NCBI GenBank assembly: GCA_004298675.1
Contig: SCRI01000082.1
Coordinates: 7,146-71,145, forward strand
Length of the DNA: 64,000 bases
DNA from: a bacterium
Lineage (GTDB): Bacteria; Vulcanimicrobiota; Vulcanimicrobiia; Vulcanimicrobiales; SCRA01
Direction of reading: 5' to 3'
Part shown: in pieces, positions 34,087 to 42,723 of the stretch
How positions within the stretch are numbered: position 1 is the stretch's first letter
How the letters are laid out: each line of letters starts with the position of its first letter
Notes under the pieces: generated by a model
Database searches by the model: none
What the model was told of the DNA's origin: nothing
What the model saw: only the letters and a program-made list of their open reading frames with translations
Position numbers and translations under genes: made by a program

Positions 34087-35138
34087 TTGGCTCTCAAACG
34101 TCGCGCGAAGCGATCGAGATGATTGAACTGATGTATCAAGCAGGCTGGACGGACGGTTTACCGGTCGTTCCGCCGCTACCGGAACTCGTCGATGCCTTCG
34201 TGAGGTACGTCGACCGTTCTCCGGACGACCTGGTTGGCTATATCCCGCCCCTCGGCGGCAAGGCAACCATGGCGAAGGTCGCCGCGAACGCGGTGATGGC
34301 GGGATGCCGGCCGGAATACATGCCCGTAATCCTGACCGCCATCGATGCCATGCTGGACGACAAATTCAACCTCGGCGGAATGCAGTGCTCGACGCATCTT
34401 TCAACTCCCCTCTTGATCATCAATGGCCCCATCCGAAAGGAACTCGACATCAATTGCGGGGCCAACGTGTTCGGGCAGGGCTGGCGCGCCAACGCCACGA
34501 TCGGGCGGGCCGTCAAGCTCGTCCTGGTGAACATCGGCGGTGCGATTCCGGGCGTCACGGATAAAGCCACGCTCGGCCACCCGGGGAAGTACACCTACTG
34601 CATCGGGGAGAACGAAGAGGAATCCCCGTGGGAGCCTCTGCACGTCGAGCGCGGATTCAGTCCGGCAGACAGCACGGTCACCGTCTACGGCAGCGAGGCA
34701 CCCCATAACATCAACAATCAGATGGTCGACAACCCGTTCGATCTGCTTACGACGATCGGCAGCATGATGTCCAATCTCGGATCGAATCACCCATATCTCA
34801 TGGGCGAGAGTTTCGTCGCGCTGTGTCCGGAGCACGCGAGTGTATGTGCCGCGAATCGTTTTCGGAAAGTCGACGTTCAGCAGTTCTTGTTTGACAACGC
34901 GCGCAACGAACATCGCCGCCTCAAGGCTGGTGGAATTTACGGCGCGGACACGGCGAAGTATAACACCTGGCCGCATTGGATCGACCGGCAGCGGGACGAT
35001 GTCATGGTCCCGGTCTGCCGGCGTGCCAGCGATATCTCGGTGATCGTAACCGGCGGGCCGGGGCGACACTCGGCCTACCTTCCGGGCTGGTCCTCTCGCT
35101 CGGCAACGCGAAAAATCGAACTAGCGAGGAGCAAGTAG
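34083..35138 (+). CDS. GWTDGLP-motif protein, UGSC partner (family 1 of 3)
   Basis: 351 residues; no function is known. The N-terminal motif GWTDGLPVVPP (residues 21-31) and the conserved VMAGCRPEYMP (Cys75) recur in the proteins at 53289 and in the C-terminal half of the one at 54529; all three also share GWRANATIGR/FQANTSIGR-like and NPWEPLHVE-type segments. The single conserved cysteine could be functional. It starts inside the CoA-transferase stop and ends 2 bp before the UGSC selenoprotein, so the two are almost certainly cotranslated. In the other locus the same domain is fused to a UGSC domain, which implies a direct partnership. Confidence 0.82.
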   Translation: MIGSQTSREAIEMIELMYQAGWTDGLPVVPPLPELVDAFVRYVDRSPDDLVGYIPPLGGKATMAKVAANAVMAGCRPEYMPVILTAIDAMLDDKFNLGGMQCSTHLSTPLLIINGPIRKELDINCGANVFGQGWRANATIGRAVKLVLVNIGGAIPGVTDKATLGHPGKYTYCIGENEEESPWEPLHVERGFSPADSTVTVYGSEAPHNINNQMVDNPFDLLTTIGSMMSNLGSNHPYLMGESFVALCPEHASVCAANRFRKVDVQQFLFDNARNEHRRLKAGGIYGADTAKYNTWPHWIDRQRDDVMVPVCRRASDISVIVTGGPGRHSAYLPGWSSRSATRKIELARSK

Positions 35139-35140
35139 AC

Positions 35141-36013
35141 GTGCAGACAGTAACTTCGACCAATGACGACCGCAAAGCCCTGGCCGCGAAGCGGCTGGCA
35201 GAGCTAGGCCTCGTTGATCCAGTGGACCATTCCTCAACGACTCTGGCTGCGGCTCAGCGCTTGGAGTCGCTCGCGGGTAAGCGCCCCGGACTGCTTGACA
35301 ATCGCAAGGGGAATGGTGACCGCCTACTCGAGCGCATCGGTCAGCTGCTTGTCGATCGGTATGGAACGCTGGAGCCGTACCGGACGACGAAGTTCATCTA
35401 TGCCCGCCGAGCCGACGAGAAGATCCTCGAGGATCTGGCGGCAAGGTGTGACTTCGTCGTCACCGCGGTCGGTGATTGAGGGTCTTGCGTGTCGTGCAGT
35501 GTGCACGACGGCATCGAGTTGGAGACGCGTGGAATTCCTTCCGTGGCGATTCATACGTCGGCCTTCCTCGGATCCGCACGCGCGCATGCGTCGGCGTTCG
35601 GGCGACCCGATTACGAACCGGTGATCATGCGGCATCCGATTGCGGGTCTGACCCCAGACGAGGTCATAGCGCGTGCGGACGAGATCATGCCGACAATCGT
35701 CGCGTACCTTCTCGGGCAGGAGATTGACGCTCCGTCTGCGCAGCCGGCAGCCATGAGCGATGCGGAGGCCGCGATAACGGCGGCACTCAGTGAGCTCCGC
35801 AGCGGCTTCAATGCCGACGGCGCCGACCTCGAGGTCGTCACGGCAGGCGCGAGTTCGGTAACCGTGCGTCTGATAGTGACGCCGGAGACCTGCCTCGACT
35901 GCATCGTTCCCAAAAGTGCCCTTCAGCACATCGTGGAGAGCGCGGTACGTAAGGCGCATCCAACGGTGCAGTCCGTCGAACTGATCGACCCACGTGAGGT
36001 GACCATTCAATAA
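35141..36013 (+). CDS. UGSC-family selenoprotein with NifU-like C-terminal tail
   Basis: 290 residues counting selenocysteine at codon 113 (TGA 35477-35479). The GTG at 35141 follows GAGGAG by 9 nt. Before the TGA: RPGLLDNRKGNGDRLLERIGQLLVDRYG and CDFVVTAVGD; directly after it: GSCVSCSVHDGIELETRGIPSV. The U-G-S-C motif and the continuity of homology on both sides match the UGSC (seleno)protein family. A perfect hairpin (35491-35509) follows the TGA. Residues about 205-290 resemble a NifU-type domain with a CLDC pair (251, 254). The C-terminal part could begin at GTG 35489 as a separate protein, but that would lose the motif. Reaction unknown; redox or C-S/C-N chemistry is plausible. Confidence 0.87.
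35491..35509 (+). promoter_or_regulatory. SECIS-like hairpin after the UGA of UGSC-1
   Basis: GTCGTGC (35491-35497) and GCACGAC (35503-35509) pair perfectly over 7 bp around the loop AGTGT. The stem begins 11 nt after the TGA, and G is the second loop base. Bacterial SECIS elements lie directly downstream of UGA with G near the loop start, where SelB binds. The distance and loop closely resemble the well-studied E. coli fdhF element. Confidence 0.85.
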
Positions 36014-36048
36014 TCGCAACGAGGGCTTCGGCTCCGGAGGAGTAGACC

Positions 36049-37113
36049 GTGACAGAAGAGACACCACATAGCAACCTTTCCATGGGGTTCGTCTCCCGGC
36101 GGAGACTGCTGCAATGGGCTGGGACCGGTGCGCTGAGCATGGCGCTGCCAAAAGGCGCTGCCGCGCAATCCAGCGGGGGAGCAATCGAGACGCTGACGAT
36201 CCGCGTGAGTCACGAAGCTCCGGTCAATTTCATCAACGATCTCACGCTGAAAAAGTGGGCCGACAAGATCAAGGAGAAGAGCGGCGGCAAGATCACGGTC
36301 CAAGTGTTCCCCGCCGGCCAACTCTTCAACGATTCGGATGGCATGCAGACGCTGGTCACGTCGCAAGGCGCTACGTTACAAATGGTATCGACTAGCGCAT
36401 TCTACGTCGAACCGTACTGTATAGCTGCCGGAGCGTTTGAGCTACCCTACGAGTTCGCATCTCAGAATCAGTTCCGCGGTGCCTTAGACACCGCACCAGG
36501 CAGGCTTATCTCAAAGAGCCTGTCAGAGAACGGTTTGATCGCCATTGGCGACGTCATTGACCTTGGGCCGCTCATCGTGGTCAGCGCGAAGCGGCCGCTG
36601 CGGACACTCGCCGACATGCACGGGCTCAAAGTACGAAATTTGTCGGGCCAGATCACGGCTGATGCTATCCACGCCTTGGGAGCGGGGCCGGTCGACATCT
36701 CGTTCCCACAGCTTCCCCTCGCCATGAGCCAAGGGACAGTTGACGCGGCCGTTGCCACCTATCTTGCGTGGAATGCCGTGCTATCGGACATCGCGATGTA
36801 CGGCGTCGACCCGCAAATGTGGAAGGTTGGATACCTACAGCTCGTCCAGCGAGACTGGTGGAATGCGCTCAACGCCCCTACCCGCAGCTTGATCTCGTCC
36901 ACATTGTCAGAAGAGATCAGAGGTTCGTGGGCGGTGCTCGACGCAATGCTCGCGAGGGCGAAACATGCGCTTGCTGGAAAGGGACGAGAGGCGCTGACCC
37001 TGTCCACCAACGACATCGGCGCTTGGAAGCACGCTACGGCGTCCGTCATCGAAAAATGGGAGCCGAAGATCGGCCGGGAGATTGTCCAGGGTTTTCGTAA
37101 CGGAAGAGCCTGA
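36049..37113 (+). CDS. dctP: TRAP transporter substrate-binding protein (DctP-like)
   Basis: 354 residues from a GTG with GGAGG 8 nt upstream. A twin-arginine-like leader (SRRRLLQWAGTGALSMALP) is followed by the DctP fold: TIRVSHEAPVNFINDLTLKKWADKIKEKSGGKITVQVFPAGQLFND and GLKVRNLSGQITADAIHALGAGPVDISFPQLPLAMSQGTVDA. It delivers a ligand to the DctQ/DctM permeases encoded on the opposite strand at 31015-32792. It is 35 bp downstream of the selenoprotein gene and 8 bp before the IclR gene, so the operon couples uptake to the UGSC system. Confidence 0.9.
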   Translation: MTEETPHSNLSMGFVSRRRLLQWAGTGALSMALPKGAAAQSSGGAIETLTIRVSHEAPVNFINDLTLKKWADKIKEKSGGKITVQVFPAGQLFNDSDGMQTLVTSQGATLQMVSTSAFYVEPYCIAAGAFELPYEFASQNQFRGALDTAPGRLISKSLSENGLIAIGDVIDLGPLIVVSAKRPLRTLADMHGLKVRNLSGQITADAIHALGAGPVDISFPQLPLAMSQGTVDAAVATYLAWNAVLSDIAMYGVDPQMWKVGYLQLVQRDWWNALNAPTRSLISSTLSEEIRGSWAVLDAMLARAKHALAGKGREALTLSTNDIGAWKHATASVIEKWEPKIGREIVQGFRNGRA

Positions 37114-37121
37114 GGTTAGGG

Positions 37122-37907
37122 GTGCGTGAGACAAAGCAGGCAGTTCCTGCCGTCGGAGCAGCGATTCGAATCCTTCGCCACTTATCGCTTGTCGAGTCGG
37201 CTCGCGCCTATCAGATTGCCGATGAGCTCGCGATTAGCCGCAGTTCTTGCCATGGCATACTCAAAGCCCTGGTTGAAGGCGGTATCCTCGGCTTTAACCT
37301 AAGGACGAAGGCGTACGTACTCGGAACCGCATTGATACCGCTGGGGGCGCTGGCGGCGGAGCGTGACTGGTATATCCGGTTGGCAAGACCCTATCTCCGC
37401 GAATGGGTCGATACCACACAGCTCACGATTTTCGTCGCGCGCCTCCTCCCGGATCGCGAGTTCATCGTCGTGGATGCGATGAATAGTTCGCACATCATCA
37501 AGGTGACGGTGAGCGTCGGACAGACCTTTCCGGTGACTTCCCCTGCCATGGGAGGGGCTCAACTTGCGTTCATGCCGGAAGCCGACGCCCAACGAATCAT
37601 CCGCTCGAGCGGGCGCCGGCCACCCGACAGGGAGACCATTGCGGACAACGACACATTCCTAGAAGAGCTTCCGAAGATCCGCACGCGTGGCTGGGCCGTC
37701 TCGCGAACGCAATATTACCGGAATGCAAATGCCGTGGCCGCCCCTGTGCTCGTTGACGGTCAGGTCACGTTCGTGATATGCAGCCTCGGATCCACGCAGG
37801 ACCTTCCCGCAGAGGGTATCGACCGTTTCGGCGTTGCCATCAAGATGGTCGCCGATCGTATCGCCGATGAGATACGGCATGCCATAGCCCACGGCGTGGC
37901 TGTCTGA
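37122..37907 (+). CDS. IclR-family transcriptional regulator (UGSC-1 locus)
   Basis: 261 residues from a GTG. The N-terminal winged helix is at residues about 8-65 (VGAAIRILRHLSLVESARAYQIADELAISRSSCHGILKALVEGGIL), followed by an IclR effector domain with LTIFVARLLPDREFIVVDAMNSSHIIKVTVSVGQTFPVTSPAMGGAQLAFM and NAVAAPVLV. It is the last gene of the operon and probably controls the CoA-transferase promoter in response to an imported acid. A close relative of the IclR at 63053: the two share the FVARLLPDREFIVV type segment. Confidence 0.9.
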   Translation: MRETKQAVPAVGAAIRILRHLSLVESARAYQIADELAISRSSCHGILKALVEGGILGFNLRTKAYVLGTALIPLGALAAERDWYIRLARPYLREWVDTTQLTIFVARLLPDREFIVVDAMNSSHIIKVTVSVGQTFPVTSPAMGGAQLAFMPEADAQRIIRSSGRRPPDRETIADNDTFLEELPKIRTRGWAVSRTQYYRNANAVAAPVLVDGQVTFVICSLGSTQDLPAEGIDRFGVAIKMVADRIADEIRHAIAHGVAV

Positions 37908-37913
37908 GCGCGG

Positions 37914-37937
37914 AGGGTGCGCATTAATGCGCACCCT
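37914..37937. terminator. Perfect 24-bp palindrome between convergent genes
   Basis: AGGGTGCGCATT (37914-37925) is followed directly by its reverse complement (37926-37937). It sits between the IclR stop (37905-37907) and the dehydratase stop (37924-37926), overlapping the latter. As RNA it would fold into a GC-rich hairpin on both strands, which fits a bidirectional terminator, although no long U-tract follows. Confidence 0.6.
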
Positions 37938-39066
37938 TGCTCGGCAGTTCGACGACGCCACCGCCGAGCACGCTGAGCTCACCATCCTGATTGCGAGCTT
38001 CTTGCGCGATCTCTACCAAGTGGCGGCCCGCTTCGACGAACGTGCGGACGACATGCCCGTCGATGCGAAGCGTATCACCCTCGGGGTTGTGACGCCGGAT
38101 CTTCGAGCTTGCCGAGCGCAGAGACCCGTCGTCGCCCATCCAATTGGTGAGATGGTGGGTTAGCCACGAGCAGCGCTCTGGGCCGTAGTCGTAAGCACCG
38201 GGTGCGCCAACGCGCAGGGCAAACTCGGAATCCCAATGCACGCGCTCCGGACAATCCGGCACATTGAACCGATTAGGGATGCCGAGCCCGGGATGCTTGC
38301 TGAACTGCTTCCAGTTCAGCTTGTTCGCGCGGATGTAGAGACCGCCCCAGCCTTGCGCGTAAGCGATGAATCCCGTGATGGTCATCGGACCTTTCGCGAG
38401 CGTCGGGAGCTTGTCGCCCACGTGCACGTCTTCCCAGTAGCGCGGCGTCGCACCGCGCACTTCTTCTTTTGCATACAGCTCGAATATCGCCGCCAGCTCC
38501 TCCTCTGTGTAGCGTTTGGGTGGGCGGCTCTTGACGTTGGCGTACTTTGAACCGCTACGCGCATGATCGCGGTCGGTACGGAAACACCAGCTATCCGCTT
38601 CGGCGACCAGCTCGCCCTGCTGGTTCTTGAAGTCGACGTGGTAGATCTGTTGGATGGCACGCCCGGCAAAGTGCGTTTCGTGCTCGATCAGATCTTTGAG
38701 CCAGGCTTCCGTCGTGATCTCATCGTTACGCCGCACGGGTAGATGCCACGTCCAATTAGCACCCGCCCACATCGCGTGCACGCCCGAGAGACCACCGACG
38801 TAACCGGAAACGATGCGGTTCGTAGCAAACAGAAAGCTAGGGAGCGCCACGATGCCGCCCCAGCGGGTTTTGGCGGCGTACGCGGGATCACACCAGAGCG
38901 GATTGTCGTCGCCGATGCCGTAGGCATAGTGACGGATGTTGTCACGCGTGGCTTCGTAGCACCAGGGCTCGAGCGTTTTTTCGATCTTTGCTCCGATGCG
39001 CTCGCGCAGTTCGGCCAATCCTTGATCGGTGATCTTGGGAAAGCGTTCGACGGCTTCAGTAGACAT
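37924..39066 (-). CDS. MaoC-like double hot-dog dehydratase
   Basis: 380 residues from the ATG at 39064-39066, overlapping the ligase stop (TGATG). The N-terminal half (FAS1-like dehydratase) has NIRHYAYGIGDDNPLWCDPAYAAKTRWGGIVALPSFLF and HAMWAGANWTWHLPVRRNDEI; the C-terminal half ends with a MaoC-type segment (DTLRIDGHVVRTFVEAGRHLVEIAQEARNQDG). Such two-domain enzymes hydrate enoyl-CoA esters; mesaconyl-C4-CoA hydratase is one member. Co-transcribed with an acyl-CoA ligase. Substrate is not certain. Confidence 0.83.
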   Translation of the reverse strand: MSTEAVERFPKITDQGLAELRERIGAKIEKTLEPWCYEATRDNIRHYAYGIGDDNPLWCDPAYAAKTRWGGIVALPSFLFATNRIVSGYVGGLSGVHAMWAGANWTWHLPVRRNDEITTEAWLKDLIEHETHFAGRAIQQIYHVDFKNQQGELVAEADSWCFRTDRDHARSGSKYANVKSRPPKRYTEEELAAIFELYAKEEVRGATPRYWEDVHVGDKLPTLAKGPMTITGFIAYAQGWGGLYIRANKLNWKQFSKHPGLGIPNRFNVPDCPERVHWDSEFALRVGAPGAYDYGPERCSWLTHHLTNWMGDDGSLRSASSKIRRHNPEGDTLRIDGHVVRTFVEAGRHLVEIAQEARNQDGELSVLGGGVVELPSKGAH

Positions 39067-40637
39067 CAATTCCCTTTCGAAACGTGCTTGGCGGCCGCAG
39101 CTTCGCGATCGCGCAGAGCTTTGCGGTTGATTTTTCCGGCCGGCGTTTTTGGCAGTTCTTCGACGAAGACGAGGGCGCGCGGAAACTCATGCCGGCTCAG
39201 GTGCGCGCGAACGAACTCTTGGATCTCGGCGGCCAGCGCCTCGTTAGCAGGCCGATTCGAAATGACGAAGCCTTTAGCAATCTGGCCGCGCACCGCATCC
39301 GGAACGGCGATCACCGCGGCGCCTTGCACGGCGGGGTGCTTGAGCATCGCGCCTTCGATCTCCGTTGCGCTCATCGTCCAACCGGCCGAGATGATGACGT
39401 CGTCGGCCCGTCCGGCATGATAGAAATAGCCGTCGGCGTCGACGTAACCGAGATCTTTGGTCGGGAACCAGGCACCGTTGCGCAGCACCTTGATCTCACC
39501 GGTTACCTCCGGCGGGCAGGGTTCGCCGGCGGCGTTTTGCACCTCGACACGGACGCCGGGCACCGCCTTGCCGAGCGAGCCCGGCTTGATCGGGAGATCG
39601 TCAGCGCCCGGATAACAGACCAGGCACACACCCACCTCGGTCGTTCCATAGATGCTGCCGACCGGCGCGCCGAACGTGCGCTGCGCAAAGTCGAGGCTCT
39701 CACTGTCGATCGCTTCGCCGGTGTAGGTGAGGCGGCGGATCGCGTACGTATACCGCGGTGCCTCGCCGGAGAGCATCATCATGCGATAGTGCGTGGCCGC
39801 CGCCGACAAATTGGTCGTTTGGTATTCATGAAGCGCACGCAGCAGGCGTCCGGGGTCGAATTTTCCTGCATAGACGCCGGTTTCCAGGCCCAGCGCCAGC
39901 GGAGCCAGGGTGCCATGCCACAGTCCGTGCCCCCACGCCGGTGACGACGGGCAAAAGTAGCGATCGCCGGGACGGATTCCCGTTCCGTACAACCCCGCGA
40001 TCATGACGAGGACGATCGCGCGGTGTTTGTGACGTATCGCGGCGGGTAGCTCGCGCGTCGTGCCCGACGTGTATTGAAAGACGGCGAGGTCGCCTGCGCG
40101 CGTCGTCGTCTCGAACGTGGCGGGATGACGCGTGAGCGTGCCGATGAACCCCGTGTCCGCGATCACCGTTTCGAGCTGCAGCGATCCGGCTAGCTCCGCG
40201 GCTTTTTCTTCATTGGTGAAAAGCAGGCGCGGCGTGCAGTCATCGATGCGCAGGCGCACGCCGTCCGGTCCAAACGCGGTGAACAGCGGAACGGCTACGG
40301 CTCCACATTTGATCGTTCCGAAGAGCGTCGCGTAAAACGCGAACGAGGGTTCGAGCATGATCGCGATGCGATCCCCGGGCACCACGCCGCGCTCACGCAG
40401 TTCATGTGCGAAACGCGACGACGCTTCGGAGAGCGCGCGAAAGGTGAGCGCTTCGTCGGTGCCGTCGGCGTGTGCGATCCGCACCGCAATGCGGCGTGGA
40501 TCTGCGGCATAGCGATCGATACACTCGTGGGCGATGTTCAGTTCGCGCTCGTTGCCGTCGAAGAGCTCCCAGAGCCGCTCTATCGTGAAGTACCGCTGAG
40601 CGTCGGCGTAGCTGGAATAATCAGTTAATTTTGCCAT
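39066..40637 (-). CDS. Acyl-CoA synthetase (AMP-binding ligase)
   Basis: 523 residues from the ATG at 40635-40637; an upstream ATG at 40694 would overlap the IclR operator. AMP-binding marks: VFQYTSGTTRELPAAIRHKH (A3), LTYTGEAIDSE, SIYGTTEVG (A5), FPTKDLGYVDADGYFYHAGRADDVIISAGW (A7-A8) and ELPKTPAGKINRKALRD with the catalytic lysine of A10. It activates an organic acid with ATP and CoA. Its gene is divergent from IclR and Liv system 2, so it probably activates the compound carried by that transporter. Confidence 0.9.
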   Translation of the reverse strand: MAKLTDYSSYADAQRYFTIERLWELFDGNERELNIAHECIDRYAADPRRIAVRIAHADGTDEALTFRALSEASSRFAHELRERGVVPGDRIAIMLEPSFAFYATLFGTIKCGAVAVPLFTAFGPDGVRLRIDDCTPRLLFTNEEKAAELAGSLQLETVIADTGFIGTLTRHPATFETTTRAGDLAVFQYTSGTTRELPAAIRHKHRAIVLVMIAGLYGTGIRPGDRYFCPSSPAWGHGLWHGTLAPLALGLETGVYAGKFDPGRLLRALHEYQTTNLSAAATHYRMMMLSGEAPRYTYAIRRLTYTGEAIDSESLDFAQRTFGAPVGSIYGTTEVGVCLVCYPGADDLPIKPGSLGKAVPGVRVEVQNAAGEPCPPEVTGEIKVLRNGAWFPTKDLGYVDADGYFYHAGRADDVIISAGWTMSATEIEGAMLKHPAVQGAAVIAVPDAVRGQIAKGFVISNRPANEALAAEIQEFVRAHLSRHEFPRALVFVEELPKTPAGKINRKALRDREAAAAKHVSKGN

Positions 40638-40679
40638 CGTCCCGGCGCCTTTTCGCGGCGAGAGGGGAATATCTTTCTT

Positions 40680-40693
40680 TGGTGAAATCACCA
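40680..40693. promoter_or_regulatory. Candidate IclR operator
   Basis: TGGTGAAATCACCA is a palindrome of 6-bp arms with AA at the centre, between the divergent acyl-CoA ligase and iclR genes, 8 bp before the iclR ATG. IclR-family boxes are of this TGG-A/T-rich-CCA type. Control of both genes is likely. Confidence 0.6.
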
Positions 40694-40701
40694 TTGCGCC
40701 T

Positions 40702-41553
40702 ATGAAACGACTAGCGGGTTCGGAACAGCGGCAAGCCGCTCCACGCGAGAGGGACCTCCTTCTAACACCGGGCGACGACAGAGGCGCTCAGCACGCTCCC
40801 GCCGTGACCCGGGCCATCAAGATCTTGCGGCTCCTCGCGAAGAGTGACGCTCCGCTTGGCGGCAGCGCCATCGCCCGAACGCTGGACCTGGTCCCCAGTA
40901 CCTGCCTGCACATCCTGCGCGCCCTCGTCGACGAGGGGATCGTGGCGGTCAACCCGGAGACGAAGCGCTACACCCTCGACGCGGGAATCCTCACGCTCGC
41001 CGGCTCGTTGCTGCAGGAAGAGAGCTTTTATCGCGCGCTGCAACCAACGATCGACGGGATCGCCCACACGTTCGATATGACGACGATCGCGCTTCAGCCG
41101 CTCGCGCGCAAGCATTTGGTGGTGGTCGCGATCTCACGCACCGAGCGGGCGTTACGCCTACACGTCGACATTGGCAGCCGCTTCCCGCTGTTGATCAGCG
41201 CAAGCGGGCGCTGTGTCGCGGCGTTCGGTTCATATTCACCTGCGGAGCTCGAGCGCGCGTTCACCGCACTGCGCTGGGACGACGCGCCCTCTTTCAAAGT
41301 TTGGAAACGGCAAGTCGAAGAAACACGCCGTCAAGGGTACGGCGTCGACATCGGCAACTACATCAACGGAGTGACGATTGTCGCCGCTCCGGTACTCGAC
41401 CCCACGGGTCGCATCCCCCACATCCTGGTCGCGCTCGGCATCGGCGAGCAGATCGAACGAATCGGCATTTCGACGCTCGGCGAAGCGCTGCGCGAGGCAG
41501 CCACGGACATCTCGCAACACTTTAGTCCACGTCAGGAGGAGGAACGTTCATGA
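40702..41553 (+). CDS. IclR-family transcriptional regulator (Liv system 2)
   Basis: 283 residues. After a polar N-terminal tail the winged helix lies at residues about 32-95 (AVTRAIKILRLLAKSDAPLGGSAIARTLDLVPSTCLHILRALVDEGIVAV), then the IclR effector domain with AHTFDMTTIALQPLARKHLVVVAISRTERALRLHVDIGSRFPLLISASGRCVAAF and GVTIVAAPVLDPTGRI. It ends by overlapping the ATG of the binding-protein gene. It probably controls its own operon and the divergent ligase/dehydratase pair. Confidence 0.92.
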   Translation: MKRLAGSEQRQAAPRERDLLLTPGDDRGAQHAPAVTRAIKILRLLAKSDAPLGGSAIARTLDLVPSTCLHILRALVDEGIVAVNPETKRYTLDAGILTLAGSLLQEESFYRALQPTIDGIAHTFDMTTIALQPLARKHLVVVAISRTERALRLHVDIGSRFPLLISASGRCVAAFGSYSPAELERAFTALRWDDAPSFKVWKRQVEETRRQGYGVDIGNYINGVTIVAAPVLDPTGRIPHILVALGIGEQIERIGISTLGEALREAATDISQHFSPRQEEERS

Positions 41554-42719
41554 TATCTCGAACGGTCACGCGGCTCGCTGCCGTTGCACTCATCCTCGCC
41601 TTCGCAGTCATCGGTGCGGCACCGGTGACGGCGGCCGATCCCATCAAGATCGGCGCCTCGCTCTCGTTGACCGGCCGCTTCTCCGATTCAGCCAAATACG
41701 TTCAAGAAGGGTATCAACTCTGGCTGGATGAGGTGAACGCGCACGGCGGGATCAACGGCCGTCAGGTCCAACTGATCACCTACGATGACGAGAGCAATCC
41801 GGATACCGCCGCGGTGTTGACCGAGCGGCTCATCTCCCGTGACGGCGTCATCGCGATCCTCGGGCCCTACTCGAGCCCGATTACCGATGCCGCCGCAACC
41901 GTGGCGGAGCGCGCCGGCGTACCGATGCTAGGAACGATCGCTTCGGACAGCTCCATCTGGGAGCGCCGTAAGCTCCACTGGACCGTTCAAGCGTTTCCGT
42001 CGTCAACCTACGACCATGAAGGCTTTCTCAAGGTGATCGCGAGCAAGGGAAAAGCGATCAAACACCTCGCGATCGTCTACGAAGAGTCGCCGTTCTCGAT
42101 CGGTGCCAAGAATTGGGCCATGGAAGAAGCGAAAAAGATGGGGCTTGCGGCCGAAGCCGTCGGCTACGCGCCGGGATCCCAGGATTTTAGCTCGATCGTC
42201 GAGCGTCTCATCGCGTCCAAGGCCGATGCCGTCTCGATGGGTGGATACTACCAGCCCAGCATCGCGCTCACGCGCAAGATGATCGAGCGCGGCTACAATC
42301 CCGTCGCATATCACTTCATCCAAGCGGCAGACGGCGTGACGAAGACCGCGCTTGCTGACAACGCCAACGGTATCTTCGGACGCTCCGCGTGGGAATCAAC
42401 CTTCACCGACAGCGCGAGCAAAACGTTCACCGCCGCCTACAAGGCCAAGTTCAACCGGTTGCCGTCATACCACTCAGCCGCCGCCTACGCCGCGGGACAA
42501 GTCCTCGAAGCGGCGATCAAGGCCAAAGGGCCGGACAAGAACGGCATCCGGGACTTCATCACCACGACGACGATGCCGACCGTGCTCGGCACCTACAAGG
42601 TCAACAGCAAGCTGCAGCAGGAAGGCTATCGCTACACGCTCACGCAGTGGGTGAACGGAGAGTCCAAAGTCGTCCGCAACCCGGCTCAAGCCCTGTGGCC
42701 GAAGCCCGCCTGGAAGTAA
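41550..42719 (+). CDS. Liv-type ABC substrate-binding protein (system 2)
   Basis: 389 residues; signal peptide residues about 8-30 (AVALILAFAVIGAAPVTA). Fold marks: IKIGASLSLTGRFSDSAKYVQEGYQLWLDEVNAHGGINGRQVQLITYDDESNPDTAAVLTERLI and DFSSIVERLIASKADAVSMGGYY. It feeds LivHMGF genes directly downstream (4-bp spacing to livH). The neighbouring acyl-CoA pathway suggests an organic acid rather than an amino acid as ligand, by inference. Confidence 0.91.
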   Translation: MISRTVTRLAAVALILAFAVIGAAPVTAADPIKIGASLSLTGRFSDSAKYVQEGYQLWLDEVNAHGGINGRQVQLITYDDESNPDTAAVLTERLISRDGVIAILGPYSSPITDAAATVAERAGVPMLGTIASDSSIWERRKLHWTVQAFPSSTYDHEGFLKVIASKGKAIKHLAIVYEESPFSIGAKNWAMEEAKKMGLAAEAVGYAPGSQDFSSIVERLIASKADAVSMGGYYQPSIALTRKMIERGYNPVAYHFIQAADGVTKTALADNANGIFGRSAWESTFTDSASKTFTAAYKAKFNRLPSYHSAAAYAAGQVLEAAIKAKGPDKNGIRDFITTTTMPTVLGTYKVNSKLQQEGYRYTLTQWVNGESKVVRNPAQALWPKPAWK

Positions 42720-42723
42720 TCCG

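Noticed and set aside
35489-36013. Separate gene starting at GTG 35489
   Set aside because: It would begin just after the UGSC motif and discard it; the frame is open through the TGA and the SECIS-like hairpin supports read-through.
40638-40694. Earlier start for the acyl-CoA ligase at 40694
   Set aside because: It overlaps the IclR-type palindrome and adds a tail not typical of the family.
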